From CAVURS01 sp963834425 (GTDB lineage: Bacteria; Actinomycetota; Actinomycetes; Actinomycetales; CAVURS01), in assembly GCA_963834425.1 (NCBI GenBank), contig CAWIBR010000010.1, positions 310,001 through 374,000 on the forward strand: DNA of 64,000 bases, given 5' to 3'. The position numbers and the translations under genes were made by a program. Every line of letters starts with the position of its first letter. Position 1 is the first letter of the stretch. The notes beneath the pieces are model-generated. The model saw nothing but the letters and a program-made list of their open reading frames with translations. It was not told the DNA's origin and searched no databases. Shown in pieces: positions 35,677 to 46,206 of this stretch.

Positions 35677-36486
35677 GTGAGCGTGCTGCCGCAGGTCGTT
35701 GCGCATCGCGGGTCGAGCGCCGAGGAGCCGGAGCACACGCTCAAGGCCTACCTGCTGGCGATCGAGGTGGGTGCGGACGCGCTCGAGTGCGACGTCCGGA
35801 TGACCGCCGACGGCCACCTGGTCTGCGTCCACGACCGCCGGGTCAACCGGACCAGCGACGGCCGCGGCCGGGTCTCCACCCTGGAGCTGGCCGAGCTGGA
35901 GCAGCTCGACTGGGGTTCGTGGAAGACCGACTGGGCCGACGCCCTCGACTCCGAGCAGCCGGACCGCAACCGGGGCGAGCTGCTGACCCTGCGGGCCCTG
36001 GTCAGCGCCGTCGCCGCGGCCGACCGGCCGATCGACCTGGCGATCGAGACCAAGCACCCGACGCGGTACGCCGGGCAGGTGGAGCGCAAGCTCTACCAGG
36101 TGCTCAAGGAGTTCGGCCTGCTGGCGCCCCGGGCCGATGGCTCGTCGCCCGCGCGCGTGATGTCCTTCTCCAGCGTCGCGCTCGGCCGGATGCGCCAGCT
36201 CGCGCCGACCCTGCCGCTGGTGCAGCTGACGTGGGACCGGTTGCGCGTCCGATGGTTCCTCGAGGGCGGCCTGCCCAAGGGGGTGCAGACCCTCGGCACC
36301 TCGATCGAGCTGCTGGAGAAGTCCCCCGAGATCGTGGCCAAGGCCCACGACGGCGGCTATCCGGTGCACGTCTACACCGTCGACCGCACGGATCAGGTCG
36401 ACCTGTGCCTGCGACTCGGGGTCGACGCGATCATCACCAACCGGCCCCGCCACGTCCTGGAGCTGCTCGGTCGACGTACGCCGTAG
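35677..36486 (+). CDS. Glycerophosphodiester phosphodiesterase
   Basis: A 269-residue GDPD-family protein. The active-site motifs are QVVAHRGSSAEEPEHTL (HRG and E), GADALECDVRMTADGHLVCV (E.D) and HDRRVNRTSDG. IDLAIETKHP and the end VHVYTVDRTDQVDLCLRLGV with VDAIITNRP complete the barrel. There is no signal peptide, so the enzyme works in the cytoplasm on lipid-derived glycerophosphodiesters. The start GTG 35677 lies close to a second GTG at 35683; either may be used. It precedes the HATPase and DUF5926 genes in an order seen in other actinomycetes. Confidence 0.9.
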   Translation: MSVLPQVVAHRGSSAEEPEHTLKAYLLAIEVGADALECDVRMTADGHLVCVHDRRVNRTSDGRGRVSTLELAELEQLDWGSWKTDWADALDSEQPDRNRGELLTLRALVSAVAAADRPIDLAIETKHPTRYAGQVERKLYQVLKEFGLLAPRADGSSPARVMSFSSVALGRMRQLAPTLPLVQLTWDRLRVRWFLEGGLPKGVQTLGTSIELLEKSPEIVAKAHDGGYPVHVYTVDRTDQVDLCLRLGVDAIITNRPRHVLELLGRRTP

Positions 36487-36596
36487 GGCTGGTCGTCCCC
36501 TGGTCATGACTGGACGTCTTGCCGGGCGTCGGGGGGCCGACGGTAGCCTGAACGGCGAGGCGGAGACGACGGGGGTCGCGCGCCGGGGGAGGGTCA

Positions 36597-37127
36597 GTGG
36601 CAGGGGCGAACGGTCGAGACACGCGCGCGGGATTGCCGCGGGCGTTGCCGCGTCGACAGATTCAGCCAACTCAACCGGGCGGGGCCGGCCGGTCGATGCC
36701 ACCAGCTCCGGCCAACCAGCGCACGGTTCGATTGCCGTTCGGCCGCTCCGCCGTGCCGCTCGCCCGGCGCGAGGTGGTCGACGATCTCGCCGCCCGCCGG
36801 ATCTCCCCGCAGGTCATCGACGAGGCCGAGAGCGTGGTGGCCGAGCTGGTCGGCAACGCCGTCCGGCACGCGTCGTCCCTGCCGGACGGCACGGTCCGGC
36901 TGCACTGGTTCACCCGCGACGGCGTCGTCGAGATCGAGGTCACCGACGGGGGCGGGCGCACCCGGCCGGCGCCCCTGCGCCCGCCGGAGCTGGCGGTCTC
37001 CGGTCGCGGGCTGCGGATCGTGCGCAGCCTGGCCCACGAGTGGGGCGTGCTGGACGGACCGCCCAGCCGTCCCGGCCACACGGTCTGGGCCAGCGTGGGT
37101 GGCCCGTCCCGCCGCCGCACCTTCTGA
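36597..37127 (+). CDS. Anti-sigma-factor-like ATP-binding protein (HATPase_c_2)
   Basis: A 176-residue protein from GTG 36597 after GGAGGG. After an Arg/Pro-rich head of about 45 residues comes an SpoIIAB/RsbW-like ATPase: VVAELVGNAVRHAS (N-box), VVEIEVTDGGGRTRP (G1) and SGRGLRIVRSLAHEWGV (G2). There is no H-box or membrane part. Such proteins bind or phosphorylate sigma-factor regulators, or act as small kinases in actinomycetes. No partner sigma or antagonist gene is adjacent. Confidence 0.85.
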   Translation: MAGANGRDTRAGLPRALPRRQIQPTQPGGAGRSMPPAPANQRTVRLPFGRSAVPLARREVVDDLAARRISPQVIDEAESVVAELVGNAVRHASSLPDGTVRLHWFTRDGVVEIEVTDGGGRTRPAPLRPPELAVSGRGLRIVRSLAHEWGVLDGPPSRPGHTVWASVGGPSRRRTF

Positions 37128-37189
37128 GCCGGCCGCACTCGGAGCCTGCCGCACCGGCGGGACGAGTCGGCTGGCTAGGCTCCGGCGAC

Positions 37190-38171
37190 ATGTCCTCGTC
37201 CGCGCGTCGTCGCAGCCCCCGCCCCTCCTCGAGTCCGGCGGCCGACGGCCCGGTCCCGGTCGTCGCTCCGCGTGAGCCGTGTCCCTGCGGGTCGGGCAAG
37301 CGCTACAAGATGTGCCACGGCCGCGGGGCGGCGAACCCGGTCGCACTGGTGCATCGGCCGTTCGACGGGCTGCCCGGCGAGGCCGACTGGGTCGCGTTGC
37401 GCGAGATCGTCCCGGCGGCGACCGCCCCGCTGCGACTGCGGCCCGAGTTCGCCGGCGAGGACGGGAACGTCGAGGCGATGGTGGCCAGCGTGCTGCCGCT
37501 GGCCTGGCCCGGGCTGCATCGGGCCGATGGCGCCGTCTGGGTCGGGCTGCAGGCGGCCGGGGCGTCGGGCGACCCGAGCCGCGATGTCGCCGACGCCCTG
37601 CTGCGGGCCGTGGCCGCCGAGCCCGGCACGCCCGTGCCGCCGGCCGACCTGGCCGCGGCCGGTCCGCGCCTGCAGGACGTGCTGGTCCTGGACGCGCCGC
37701 TCGAGGTCACGGTGCGCGAGGGCTTCGACTTCTGGGTGGCCGACGCCGACGAGGCCGACCTGGACGAGGAGGTGCGGGAGTCCCTCGACCGGGCCAACTC
37801 GGCGGTCATCCCGACCGCCCGGCTGACCTCGGTCGACGCGGCGTACTGGTGCCGGATCGGTGACCGGACCCACCTGCGCTGGGTGATGCCGCAGCCTGAG
37901 GACGACCTGCTCGACGCGCTGGCCCGACTGCACGCGGCGGGGGCGTCGCGGATCGGGGACGCCGGCCGGTACGTCGGGGCGTTCCGCGCGCACGGCCTGC
38001 TGGTGCCGGTGTGGGACCTGGCTCCGGACGCCGAGGCGGCCGACGTCGAGGCACCGGCCGCGGCGTTCGAGGTGGCCTTGGCCGAGGCGCTCGGCCCGGA
38101 CCGAGCCGCTGACGGCGGACGAGCGACGCGCCCGGGCCGGCGTCGTCAGCCGCCAGGTCACCCTGCGCTGA
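37190..38171 (+). CDS. DUF5926 family protein with SEC-C zinc motif, frameshift near the end
   Basis: Starts at ATG 37190. The SEC-C motif REPCPCGSGKRYKMCHG (about residues 29-45) binds zinc. The rest (FDGLPGEADWVALREIVPAA, RLQDVLVLDAPLEVTVREGF) matches the actinobacterial DUF5926 family of about 300-330 residues. The frame breaks near 38100: the natural end EPLTADERRARAGVVSRQVT continues in the next frame to TGA 38171. Without the correction a foreign tail runs to 38218. Function unknown. The gene is widely conserved in actinomycetes. Confidence 0.87.
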
Positions 38172-38287
38172 GCGGCCTCGAGTGTCAGCACCGCGGTACT
38201 CTGCCGTCGTACTGCTGACATCCGCGCGCGTCTCAGCGTCGATCACCGCACGGCGGTGGAGCAACGCGCGGGGCTGACGAGCGAGGG

Positions 38288-39576
38288 TCAGAGGGGGTCG
38301 CGGGCGATGGGGCAGGACATGCACCTCGGGCCGCCGCGGCCGGAGCCGAGCTCGCTGCCGCTGATCGCGACCACCTCGATGCCGGCCGACTCCAGCCGCG
38401 CATTGGTCTGGGTGTTGCGCTCGTAGGCCACGGCCACCCGCGGGGCGATGCACAGGGTGTTGTTGCCGTCGTCCCACTGCTCGCGCTCCGCCGTCACCGG
38501 GTCGAGCCCGGTGTCGAGGACCCGGAGCTCGGCGATCCCCATGGCCTCGGCCGCGGCCCGCAGGAACGGCTGCCGCGGCCCGATCCGCAGCGTGCCGCTC
38601 TCGCCGCCCGCGTCGCTCCGGCGTCGCTCTCGACGTCGGACAGCGTCATCGGCAGCGCCTGGAGCGTGGCGGCGAGCGCGGGGTACATGACCATGGCGTC
38701 GACGTCGACCATCGTGCAGACGGTGTCGAGATGCATGGTGGCGCGTTCCTGCGCGATCGGTACGGCGAGGACCGTGTGGGCCAGCCCGCGGGAGAGCAGC
38801 CGGTGGGCCAGCCGCTCGACGCCGGCCGGCGTGGTGCGCTCGCCGGTGCCGACGGCCACGACGCCCGGGCCGAGCAGCAGGACGTCGCCGCCCTCGACCG
38901 GCTCCAGCCCTCGTTCGTACGCCAGCTCGGTGCCGGCGAAGCGGGGGTGGTGGCGGTAGATCACCTCGGTCAGCGAGGTCTCCCGCCGCCGGGCCGGCAT
39001 GGCCAGGCTGGTGACCGCGACCTGGTCGCCGACCCAGGCGCTGGAGTCGCGGGTGAAGAGCAGGTTGGGCAGGGGGTCGATGACGAAGTCGTCCGAGCCG
39101 GCCAGCGCCGAGACCAGCCCGGCGATGGGCGCGCCCGCGAGGGCCGCCACCTCGTCCTGGCGCAGGCCGCCGGTGAGTGCGGTCGTCAGCGCCGCGGCGT
39201 CCAGGTCGGCGAGCAGCCGGCTCAGCAACGCCGCGCAGGTCGTCGCCCAGGGCCGGGTCGGCCAGGGCGGCGCCGACGGCCGAGCTCGCGGGCCTCGGGC
39301 GCGGCGAGGGCCTCGCGGACCAGGTCGGTCAGATAGAGCACCTCGACGCCGCGCGAGCGCAGCGCGCTGGCGAAGGCGTCGTGCTCGGCTCTGGGCCCGC
39401 TCCACCCACGGGATGCCGTCGAACAGCAGCCGGTCGTTGTTGCGCGGGGTGAGCCGGCTCAGCTCGGGTCCGGGCCGGTGCAGCATGACGGTGCGCAGGC
39501 GCCCGACCTCGGAGGTCACCGCAGGCCGGCTCGTGGCAGCGGCTGGGGAGTTGATGATGCTGGCGGATTCCGTCAC
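38288..39576 (-). pseudogene. arcA: Arginine deiminase, split by several frameshifts
   Basis: The start (GTG 39576) gives SEVGRLRTVMLHRPGPELSR and LLFDGIPWVERAQ. Other blocks are FVIDPLPNLLFTRDSSAWVG, TMHLDTVCTMVDVDAMVMYP, EQWDDGNNTLCIAPRVAVAY and the active-site cysteine loop GPRCMSCPIARD at the end. These are the ArcA motifs that convert arginine to citrulline and ammonia. Continuity needs frame changes near 39390, 39280, 39240 and 38610. All catalytic blocks survive and the breaks are single-base, so I think the gene is intact in the organism. No arcB or arcC gene is near. Confidence 0.85.
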
Positions 39577-39661
39577 GGGCGCTCACGGCTCCTCGCGGTC
39601 GTCGAGTCGGCAACGTAGCAGGGAAGCCGACGTGGCCCTCGCGGGCGGATACCCTCCGAGC

Positions 39662-40390
39662 GTGCGCGGCAAACCTCCGGAGCGGGTGGCGGCGGTGATC
39701 CCGGCCAAGGACGAGGCGGCCCGCATCGCGGCGACCGTGCAGGCCGCCTCCCGGATCGCCCACGTCGACCTGGTGATCGTCGTCGACGACGGCAGCGGCG
39801 ACGCGACGGCCGACCTGGCCCGCTCGGCGGGCGCGACGGTGATCCGCCATCCCCGCAACCGCGGCAAGGCGGCCGCGATGGAGTCGGGCGCGGCGGAGGT
39901 CGAGCGCCAGGACGGTGACGGACCGGGTCGACCTGCCCCGCGCGCTCCTCTTCATCGACGCCGACCTGGAGGAGAGCGCGCTGCAGACAGCGGCCCTGGC
40001 CGCGCCGGTGCTGTCCGGTGAGGCGGACCTGACCGTGGCCGTGCTGCCGCCGCAACGCGAGTCGGGCGGGGGTCACGGCTTCGTGGTCCGGCTGGCCCGC
40101 AACGGGATTCGCAAGGCCACCGGATTCGTTGCCAGCGCAACCACTCTCCGGGCATGCGGTGCATCACGCGGGAGGCCTTCGAGGCGGCTCGGCCGCTGGC
40201 CCATGGCTGGGGGGTCGAGGTCGGCCTGACCATCGACGTGCTGCGCGGGGGCTACCGGCTGCTCGAGGTGCCGTGCGAGCTGCATCATCGGGTGACCGGG
40301 CGCGACCTGCGCTCGCAGCTGCATCGCGCGGCCCAATACCGTGACGTGGCAAGGGCTTTGGCCGCCCGCCGGCTCCGTGCCCGGCACTGA
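39662..40390 (+). CDS. Family 2 glycosyltransferase, two frameshifts
   Basis: Start GTG 39662. Frame 1 gives VAAVIPAKDEAARIAATVQA and VIVVDDGSGDATADLARSAG, the nucleotide-sugar site of GT-A enzymes, then NRGKAAAMESGA. Frame 2 (from about 39910) gives ALLFIDADLEESALQT, where the second D.D binds the metal. Frame 3 (from about 40135) gives MRCITREAFEAARPLAHGWG and VEVGLTIDVLRGGYRLLEVP. The total of about 240 residues fits a soluble GT2 such as a glucosyl-3-phosphoglycerate synthase relative or polyprenyl-phosphate glycosyltransferase. The exact acceptor is uncertain. A mannosyltransferase gene follows. Confidence 0.8.
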
Positions 40391-40437
40391 GGGCCGGCCG
40401 CTCGGCCGGCTGGGCCGGCGGCCTGGCTGGGTTCTCG

Positions 40438-41905
40438 ATGTCGCTGATCCTGCTCGACCGCTCTGCTCGGGCCATCGGCGGCCGAGCCCGCGCTGGGGCC
40501 CCGCGACGGCCTGCGCGGGCTGCTCCCGTCGTACTCCTTCGCACCTGCACGCCTCGTCGGCGCTGGTGACGGTCCTGCTCGTCGCTGGCCTACCTGCTGC
40601 GGCGGCGCTGCGCGTCGCGCTGGGGTTGATCGCCGTACGCCGCGGGCACCGGCTGGATCCGCGCAAGGCCTTCCTGGTGGGCGTGGTCTTCGCCGTCGGC
40701 GCCGTCCTGGTGCCGCCGCTGGGGTCGGCCGACCACATCAACTACGCGGCGTACGGCCGGATCGCGGCGCAGGGCGGTGACCCGTACGTCGAGCGCGCCG
40801 GCCGACTGGCACGGCGGCCACGACCCGATCACCAGCGCGGTGCGAGCCACCGTGGACCGAGACGCCGAGCATCTACGGCCCGGTGGCGACGCGTTGCAGG
40901 CCGGGACGAGCAAGGTGGGCGGGGACAGCCTGCGGGCGACCGTCTGGTGCTGGCAGCTGCTCTGCGGCGCCGGCCTGGCTGCTGGTCGGGTGGTTGCTGC
41001 TGCGCTTCACGGCGCGCCGCTCGGGCGAGCGGTCGCCGTCGCAGTCCCGGGCGCTGTGGCTGTGGCTGCTCAACCCGGTGCTCTACGGCGTGGTGCTGGC
41101 CGGCGCGCACGTGGACGTCATCGCGACCGCGCTCGCTGCTGGTCGCGCTTGCTCCTTGCCGTGCGGCAACCGTTCTGGGCCGGCGTCGCACTGGGGGCCG
41201 CCGTCGGCTGCAAGCTGACCATGGTGCTCGCTGTCCTGGCGCTCGGTCGTGGCCCTGCGACACCTCGGGGCGCGCCGGGCGGTGCGGACGGCGCTCGTCG
41301 GTCTGCTGGGGGCCGCGCTGGTGCTGGTCCCGGCCCACCTGTGGGCCGGGCGCCACGTCTTCGACCAGCTCGAGCACGCGCGGATCTACGTCTCGCTCGC
41401 CGACCCGTGGCGTCCGGTCGTCGACGCGCTCTCCGGCCCGTTCGGGCACGCGACGGTCCGCGACTGGGTCGTCCGGCTGGCCCTGATCCCGGTGGTGCTG
41501 CTCGCTTTTGCCCTCTGGCGGGTCGTCCAGCCCGCGCCGAACCTGATGCCGCCGCAGTCGCCCCGGATCGCCGTGGACGAGGAGCGGTTCGTCGCCGAGG
41601 GTGCGGTGCTGATGGTGGTGCTCAACGCGGCGTACGTCATCGTCGCGCCCTACACCCTGCCCTGGTACGACGCGTCGGTCTGGGCGCCGCTGGCCCTCGT
41701 GGCGGCCAGTGCCCTGGACTTCCTGCTGCTCCTGCGGCTCGTGGCCTATGCGCTGGCCTACGTGCCGGGGCTGGTCACCGGCCTGTCGCCGACCGTGCAC
41801 GACGCGACCATCGACTACCGGCGGTTGGTCACGCCGTATCTGGGCTGGCTCGTCGTCGTGGTGATCGTGGTGTGGTCGCTCCGCCGTCGTCCCCGATCGC
41901 CGTGA
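40438..41905 (+). pseudogene. Polytopic mannosyltransferase (MptB/GT87-like), heavily frameshifted
   Basis: Coding fragments in order: RKAFLVGVVFAVGAVLVPPL with SADHINYAAYGRIAAQGGDP; then WHGGHDPITSA; ATALQAGTSKVGGDSLRATV-type sequence; WLLVGWLLLRFTARRSGE and NPVLYGVVLAGAHVDVIATA; then VRQPFWAGVALGAAVGCKLT; then VPAHLWAGRHVFDQLEHARI and IVAPYTLPWYDASVWAPLAL. The motifs ADHINYAAYGR and GAHVD are typical of membrane mannosyltransferases using polyprenyl-phosphate-mannose. At least five frame changes are needed. The start is uncertain, and the end overlaps the convergent membrane protein by about 75 bp. Confidence 0.65.
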
Positions 41906-44173
41906 TGCTCGTCGCGATGACGAGCGGGATGGCCAGGATCGCGCTGAGCGCGGGGATCGCGGTGCCGGAGTCGTTGAGCGAGAAGCCGATCACCCACATG
42001 ATCAGGCCCGGCCAGCAGCCCGGAGCGCAGGACCGGCGAGCGGTCGAAGGCCCGCTGCAGCGCCGGCGCGCCCATCGACGTGGGGCGCAGCAGCACCAGG
42101 ACGACGAAGAGCACACCGACCGGGACCAGCACGGACAGGTTGCTGCTGAACAGGATGTCGAGGTTCTGGTTCAGCTTGCGCTGGATCACGTCGCCGGCCC
42201 CGCCGTCGATGACGGTCTGCACGAACTTGCCCAGGTGGGACTGGTCCTCCGGCGGGCGCAGCCAGTCCAGGAACGACACCAACGAGACGACGGCCAGAGT
42301 GCCCGAGCACGATCAGCGCGACCTTGCGCCAGGTCAGCCGGACGCCGAGCACCGCGAAGGTCAGGAAGGCGAAGGCCGGGATGCTCGCCGGCGGGCCGCC
42401 GAAGTCGCTGCCCCAGGCCGGCCAGGCATCGACGACGACGGTGAAGACGCCGACCGCGATCACGATCGCGGCCGCCTGCGCGGCGTCGGCCGGCGCGGAC
42501 GAGCGGGTCGGCGAGCGCGGTCGCGAGCAGGATGCCGGCGGTGGCGAAGAGGGCGTAGGTGACGTTGCCCATGCCGTAGAACCGGCCGGCCACAACGGGT
42601 TGCAGCCCCATCAGGCTGGACAGCTGCAGCCGCGACCCGGTCATCATGTCGATGGCCAGGACCCCCAAGGTGATCGCGGCGACGACGCTGACGTCGCCGA
42701 GCGGATGCCGACGCCAGGGCCCGAGGGTGGCGATCAGGAAGATCGTGACGGCGAACGCCGCGACGCACAGGGTGACGCCGAGGATCGGACGGCTGGTCCG
42801 CCACCACGGGACGGTGTTGGCCAGGAACGTCGAGACCGGCACGGCGGCGAAGAGCACCGCCACTCGGCGTACGGCGTGCAGGATGCGCAACCGGCCCTTC
42901 TCGCCCGTCCATCGTTGTCGCAGGGCAAGTGCGGCGAGACCGTAGAGCACGAGCTGGGCGAAGACCAGCCCGCTGAAGAACCGCGGCACCGCGCCGTGCA
43001 CGGCCTGCGCGGCCTCGTCGTAGTCGAGCAGGCCCCGCCGCCGCTCCACCACGCTCGTCGGTGACCCGGCCCGGCGGACCAGCGGTGAGCCACCGAGGCT
43101 CTCCGGGATCGCAGCGCCGGTCTGGGCCAGGATCGTCGGCGTGATGTCGGTCAGCTGGATCAGGCCGGGCTGCCGGGTCGACGAGGCGTAGAGCACGCCG
43201 GGGCCGAAAACCGTGCCCCGCATGGCCACCACGCGCAGGTGCGGCACGGCGCTCGAGTCGGCCAACCCGGTCAGCAGCACGGTGGCGCCGGCGGGCGTCG
43301 CGGCCAGGACGTGCGCCGACGTTGGCGTCGATCGCCGCGAGCTGGGTCGCGTCCGGGATGCCGTCCGGCTGCTCGCCGATCGGCAGCTGGGTCTGCGAGC
43401 GGAGCGCGCCCGCGTCGACCACGGTCAGCGGGCAGCGGTGGACCACCGAGGCGACGGTGGCCTGCAGGCTCGGGCCGTCGGGCAGGTACGCCGCGGTGTG
43501 GCCGGAGGGGTCGGCCAGAGCGATCGCGGCCCCCGGACCGACCGCGGTCGCGCAGATGCCAGCCTTGGTCAGCTGGGTCGAGAGCAGCCCCAGCTGCGGC
43601 GCGAAGTCGGAGCGCATCGGCGGCCCGGGCGTAGTCCGCCCAGTTGGGCACCGTGACCGCCGCGGGTGTTGCGTCGACGGGGTGCTGGCGCTCGACGGGG
43701 TCGCTGGGGTTCGGCGGCGCCGTGGTTGCCGGCGGCTCGGGCACGGTGCGGCAGGGCGGTGGGTTGCGCGAGCCCGGCGGCTTGACGTCGGCGGCCCGCT
43801 GACCGGAGTTGACGCGTGAGCCAGCCGTCGACCGGGCAGGTCGCGGAGTAGACGCTGCGCACCGTGACGGTGGCCGTCGACGCCCTGCACCAGCAGCGAC
43901 CACATCGCCGGCGTGGCCCGTCGGCGTGACCTGGCTCCACTGCACGCCGCCCACGCCGATGACGACCAGCGGTCGGGCGTCGGTGGCCGGTGCCGCCGCC
44001 GACATCGTCGACGTTGGTGAAGCTGTGGTCGACGTTGCCGAGGCGGTGGTCAACGACCCGAGCAGACCCAGCAGGGTGGCGAGGACGGCGAGTCCGGTGG
44101 CGACCAGAGCCAGGCGCGGTCGGGGTCGGCGGGACGCCGGGGCGCGCCGGGGCAGCGGCAGCGGCGACGGCAT
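41829..44173 (-). pseudogene. Large membrane protein with extracytoplasmic alkaline-phosphatase-like domain, heavily frameshifted
   Basis: From ATG 44173: a signal anchor (LALVATGLAVLATLLGLLGS), then ARPLVVIGVGGVQWSQVTPT, SVYSATCPVDGWLT, FAPQLGLLSTQLTKAGICAT and LTDITPTILAQTGAAIPESL. The last block resembles the end of sulfatase/phosphatase-like domains. About eight to ten membrane segments follow (FSGLVFAQLVLYGLAALALR, LQPVVAGRFYGMGNVTYALF, DLSVL-type TM ends). The full product would be near 770 residues. At least five frame changes are needed. Similar uncharacterised proteins occur across actinomycetes, and the neighbouring membrane glycosyltransferases suggest a cell-envelope role. Confidence 0.6.
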
Positions 44174-44252
44174 CGGGCCAGGTTACGGGCTGGAGCTCGT
44201 CGGCGCGGCCCTGCGCGAGGAGTTACGGCGCGATGTCGGGGAGAATGCCCGG

Positions 44253-45480
44253 GTGAACCGCGACGGCCGGACGAGCGGCCGCCTGGCCCTGAGCCGGCGG
44301 GGGGCGATCTGGCTGCTCGCGGTCCTGGTCGTCGTCGCCGGCGTCGGACCGGTGGCCTGGCACTACCTGGAGAACTGGCCGCAGGACCAGTGGCAGGTGG
44401 ATCTGCAGGTCTACCGCGAGGCCGGTCGGTCGGTCCTCTTCGGTCGGCCGATCTACGACGAGCTCACCGATCCGCCCCAGCTGCTGCCCTTCACCTATCC
44501 GCCGTTCGCGGCGCTGCTGGCGACACCGACCGCGCTCATCCCGTTCGGTGCCGTGGCCTGGCTGTGGACGGCCGCGCAGGTGGTCGGCGACCGGCGATCA
44601 GCGTGTGGATCGCCGGCCGGCCGCTGCTCAGCCGGGCCGGGCAGTGGGCGCCGGTGGCCACTGCCGCGCTGCACGGTGGTGATGATCTGGCTGCAGCCGC
44701 TCTCGGACGGCATCCGGTTCGGCCAGGTCAACGCGTTCATCGTGCTGGTCTGCCTGATCGACCTGACCGCCGTACGGCCGCGCTGGGCCCGCGGCGTGCT
44801 GATCGGGCTGGCGACGGCGGTGAAGCTGACGCCCGGGACGTTCCTGCATCTACTTCGTGTGGGCCCGGCGGTGGCGGGTCGCCCTCGGGCTGGTGGGGGG
44901 AGCCGCGGTCGCGACGATCGCGTCGTTCTTCATCCTCCCGGAGGCGTCGCTGGCCTTCTGGGGCGGAGCGCTCGAGGACCCGAATCGCCTGGGGCCCAAC
45001 GGAGGCACGTCGAACCAGTCGATCCACGGGGTCCTGCTGAGGATCGGTCCGGACGGCGCAGCGCGCGCCGTGCTCTGGGTGGGGTTGGCGGTGCTGGCCG
45101 CCTGGTGGGGCTTCCGGATCGCGCGGACGGCCCACGAGCGTGGGCTGTTCGCGATGGAGGTCGGCATCATCGGACTGGTCGCCGTCCTGATCTCGCCGGT
45201 GTCCTGGATCCACCACCTGGCCTGGCTGTGCGTCGTCATCCCGGCGCTGATCGGCGACGGTCGCGACCGGGTCCGGTGGGGCTACGCGGGCGTCCTGACG
45301 GCCTGGTTCCTGTGCCGGCTGCCCGTGGTGGGGCATCACCTGGATCTACGCACATCCGGGGACCAAGTGGTTCGGCCAGCTGATGCAGAACGGCGACCTG
45401 ATCGGGGTGCTGCTCGCCTGCTCTTCACCTGGCTGGCCCTGCGGCGTACGGCGGGTGAGCCGCCGCCGCACGGGGCCGGC
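44253..45480 (+). pseudogene. GT87-family (DUF2029) membrane mannosyltransferase, frameshifted
   Basis: GTG 44253 follows GGGGAG. Fragments: RRGAIWLLAVLVVVAGVGPV, DLQVYREAGRSVLFGRPIYD, LLPFTYPPFAALLATPTALI (the periplasmic loop with FTYPP typical of GT87), ISVWIAGRPLLSRAGQWAPV, SDGIRFGQVNAFIVLVCLID, LIGLATAVKLTPGTFL and WIHHLAWLCVVIPALIGD. GQVN and AVKLTP are signature motifs of polyprenyl-phosphate-mannose-dependent alpha-mannosyltransferases such as PimE. Frame changes are needed near 44590, 44675, 44850, 45345 and 45415. The exact C-terminus is uncertain. Confidence 0.75.
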
Positions 45481-45501
45481 GGTGGACCGATCGGCACCCG
45501 G

Positions 45502-46119
45502 TCAGAAGCCGATGTGGACGCCGGCCGCCTGGAGCCCGGTGAGGATCGCCAGGAGGATGCACAGCCCGCCGCCGATCCGGCGGATCGTCGACAGCCGCAT
45601 CCGGCCTAGCAGCCAGCGGCCGGCGACCGCGCCGACTCCCGAGACGAGCAGCAGCCCGGCCCAGGCGCCGATGAAGACCGACGCCGGGTGGCCGCCGCGG
45701 ACGACCAGGCCGGCGGTCAGCAGCTGGCTCAGGTCGCCCCACTCGGCCACGAACAGCACCAGGAAGCTCGTGGTGACCGCGCGGAGGCCGGTGATCCCGG
45801 CCTGGGTCTTGCCCTCGAACTCGCGCTCGGTCTCGGCCTCCTCCTCGTCGGCCTTGCTGGCGCCGGCCAGCAGGATGATGCCGCCGACCAGGAACAGCAG
45901 CGCGGCGATCGCCGTGACCGGCCGGTGTGGCAGCGCGGCGACGACCCGGCCGAGGGTCACCGCGACGAGGGTCTGCACGCCGAACGCGAGGCCGACCCCG
46001 ATCCAGACCAGCAGCGGGCGATAGCGGGTCGCCAGCACGAGCGTCGCCACGAAGGTCTTGTCCGGCAGCTCGACCGGGACCACGAGGATGAACGCGGTGA
46101 GGATGACCGAGAGATCCAT
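45502..46119 (-). CDS. GDT1/TMEM165 (UPF0016) family cation transporter
   Basis: A 205-residue membrane protein with six hydrophobic segments. It has the two signature motifs of the family: VELPDKTFVATLVLA in the first half and FVAEWGDLSQLLTAG in the second. Between them is an acidic loop (ADEEEAETEREFEGK). The family exchanges Mn2+ or Ca2+ for protons; bacterial members often export manganese. The protein is intact although neighbours are frameshifted. I saw no manganese riboswitch in the short upstream region. Confidence 0.92.
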   Translation of the reverse strand: MDLSVILTAFILVVPVELPDKTFVATLVLATRYRPLLVWIGVGLAFGVQTLVAVTLGRVVAALPHRPVTAIAALLFLVGGIILLAGASKADEEEAETEREFEGKTQAGITGLRAVTTSFLVLFVAEWGDLSQLLTAGLVVRGGHPASVFIGAWAGLLLVSGVGAVAGRWLLGRMRLSTIRRIGGGLCILLAILTGLQAAGVHIGF

Positions 46120-46206
46120 TGACAGGCGACCCTATGCTGACCGCCATCCACCGACACCCCTGCCGCCCCTGACACTCCTGCCGCCCCTGACGCCCTGAGG
46201 GAGACC

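Noticed and set aside
45502..46206. A yybP-ykoY manganese riboswitch for the GDT1-family gene
   Set aside because: Only about 87 bp separate it from trpB2, and I could not find the conserved loops. The space holds a short CCGCCCCTGAC repeat instead.
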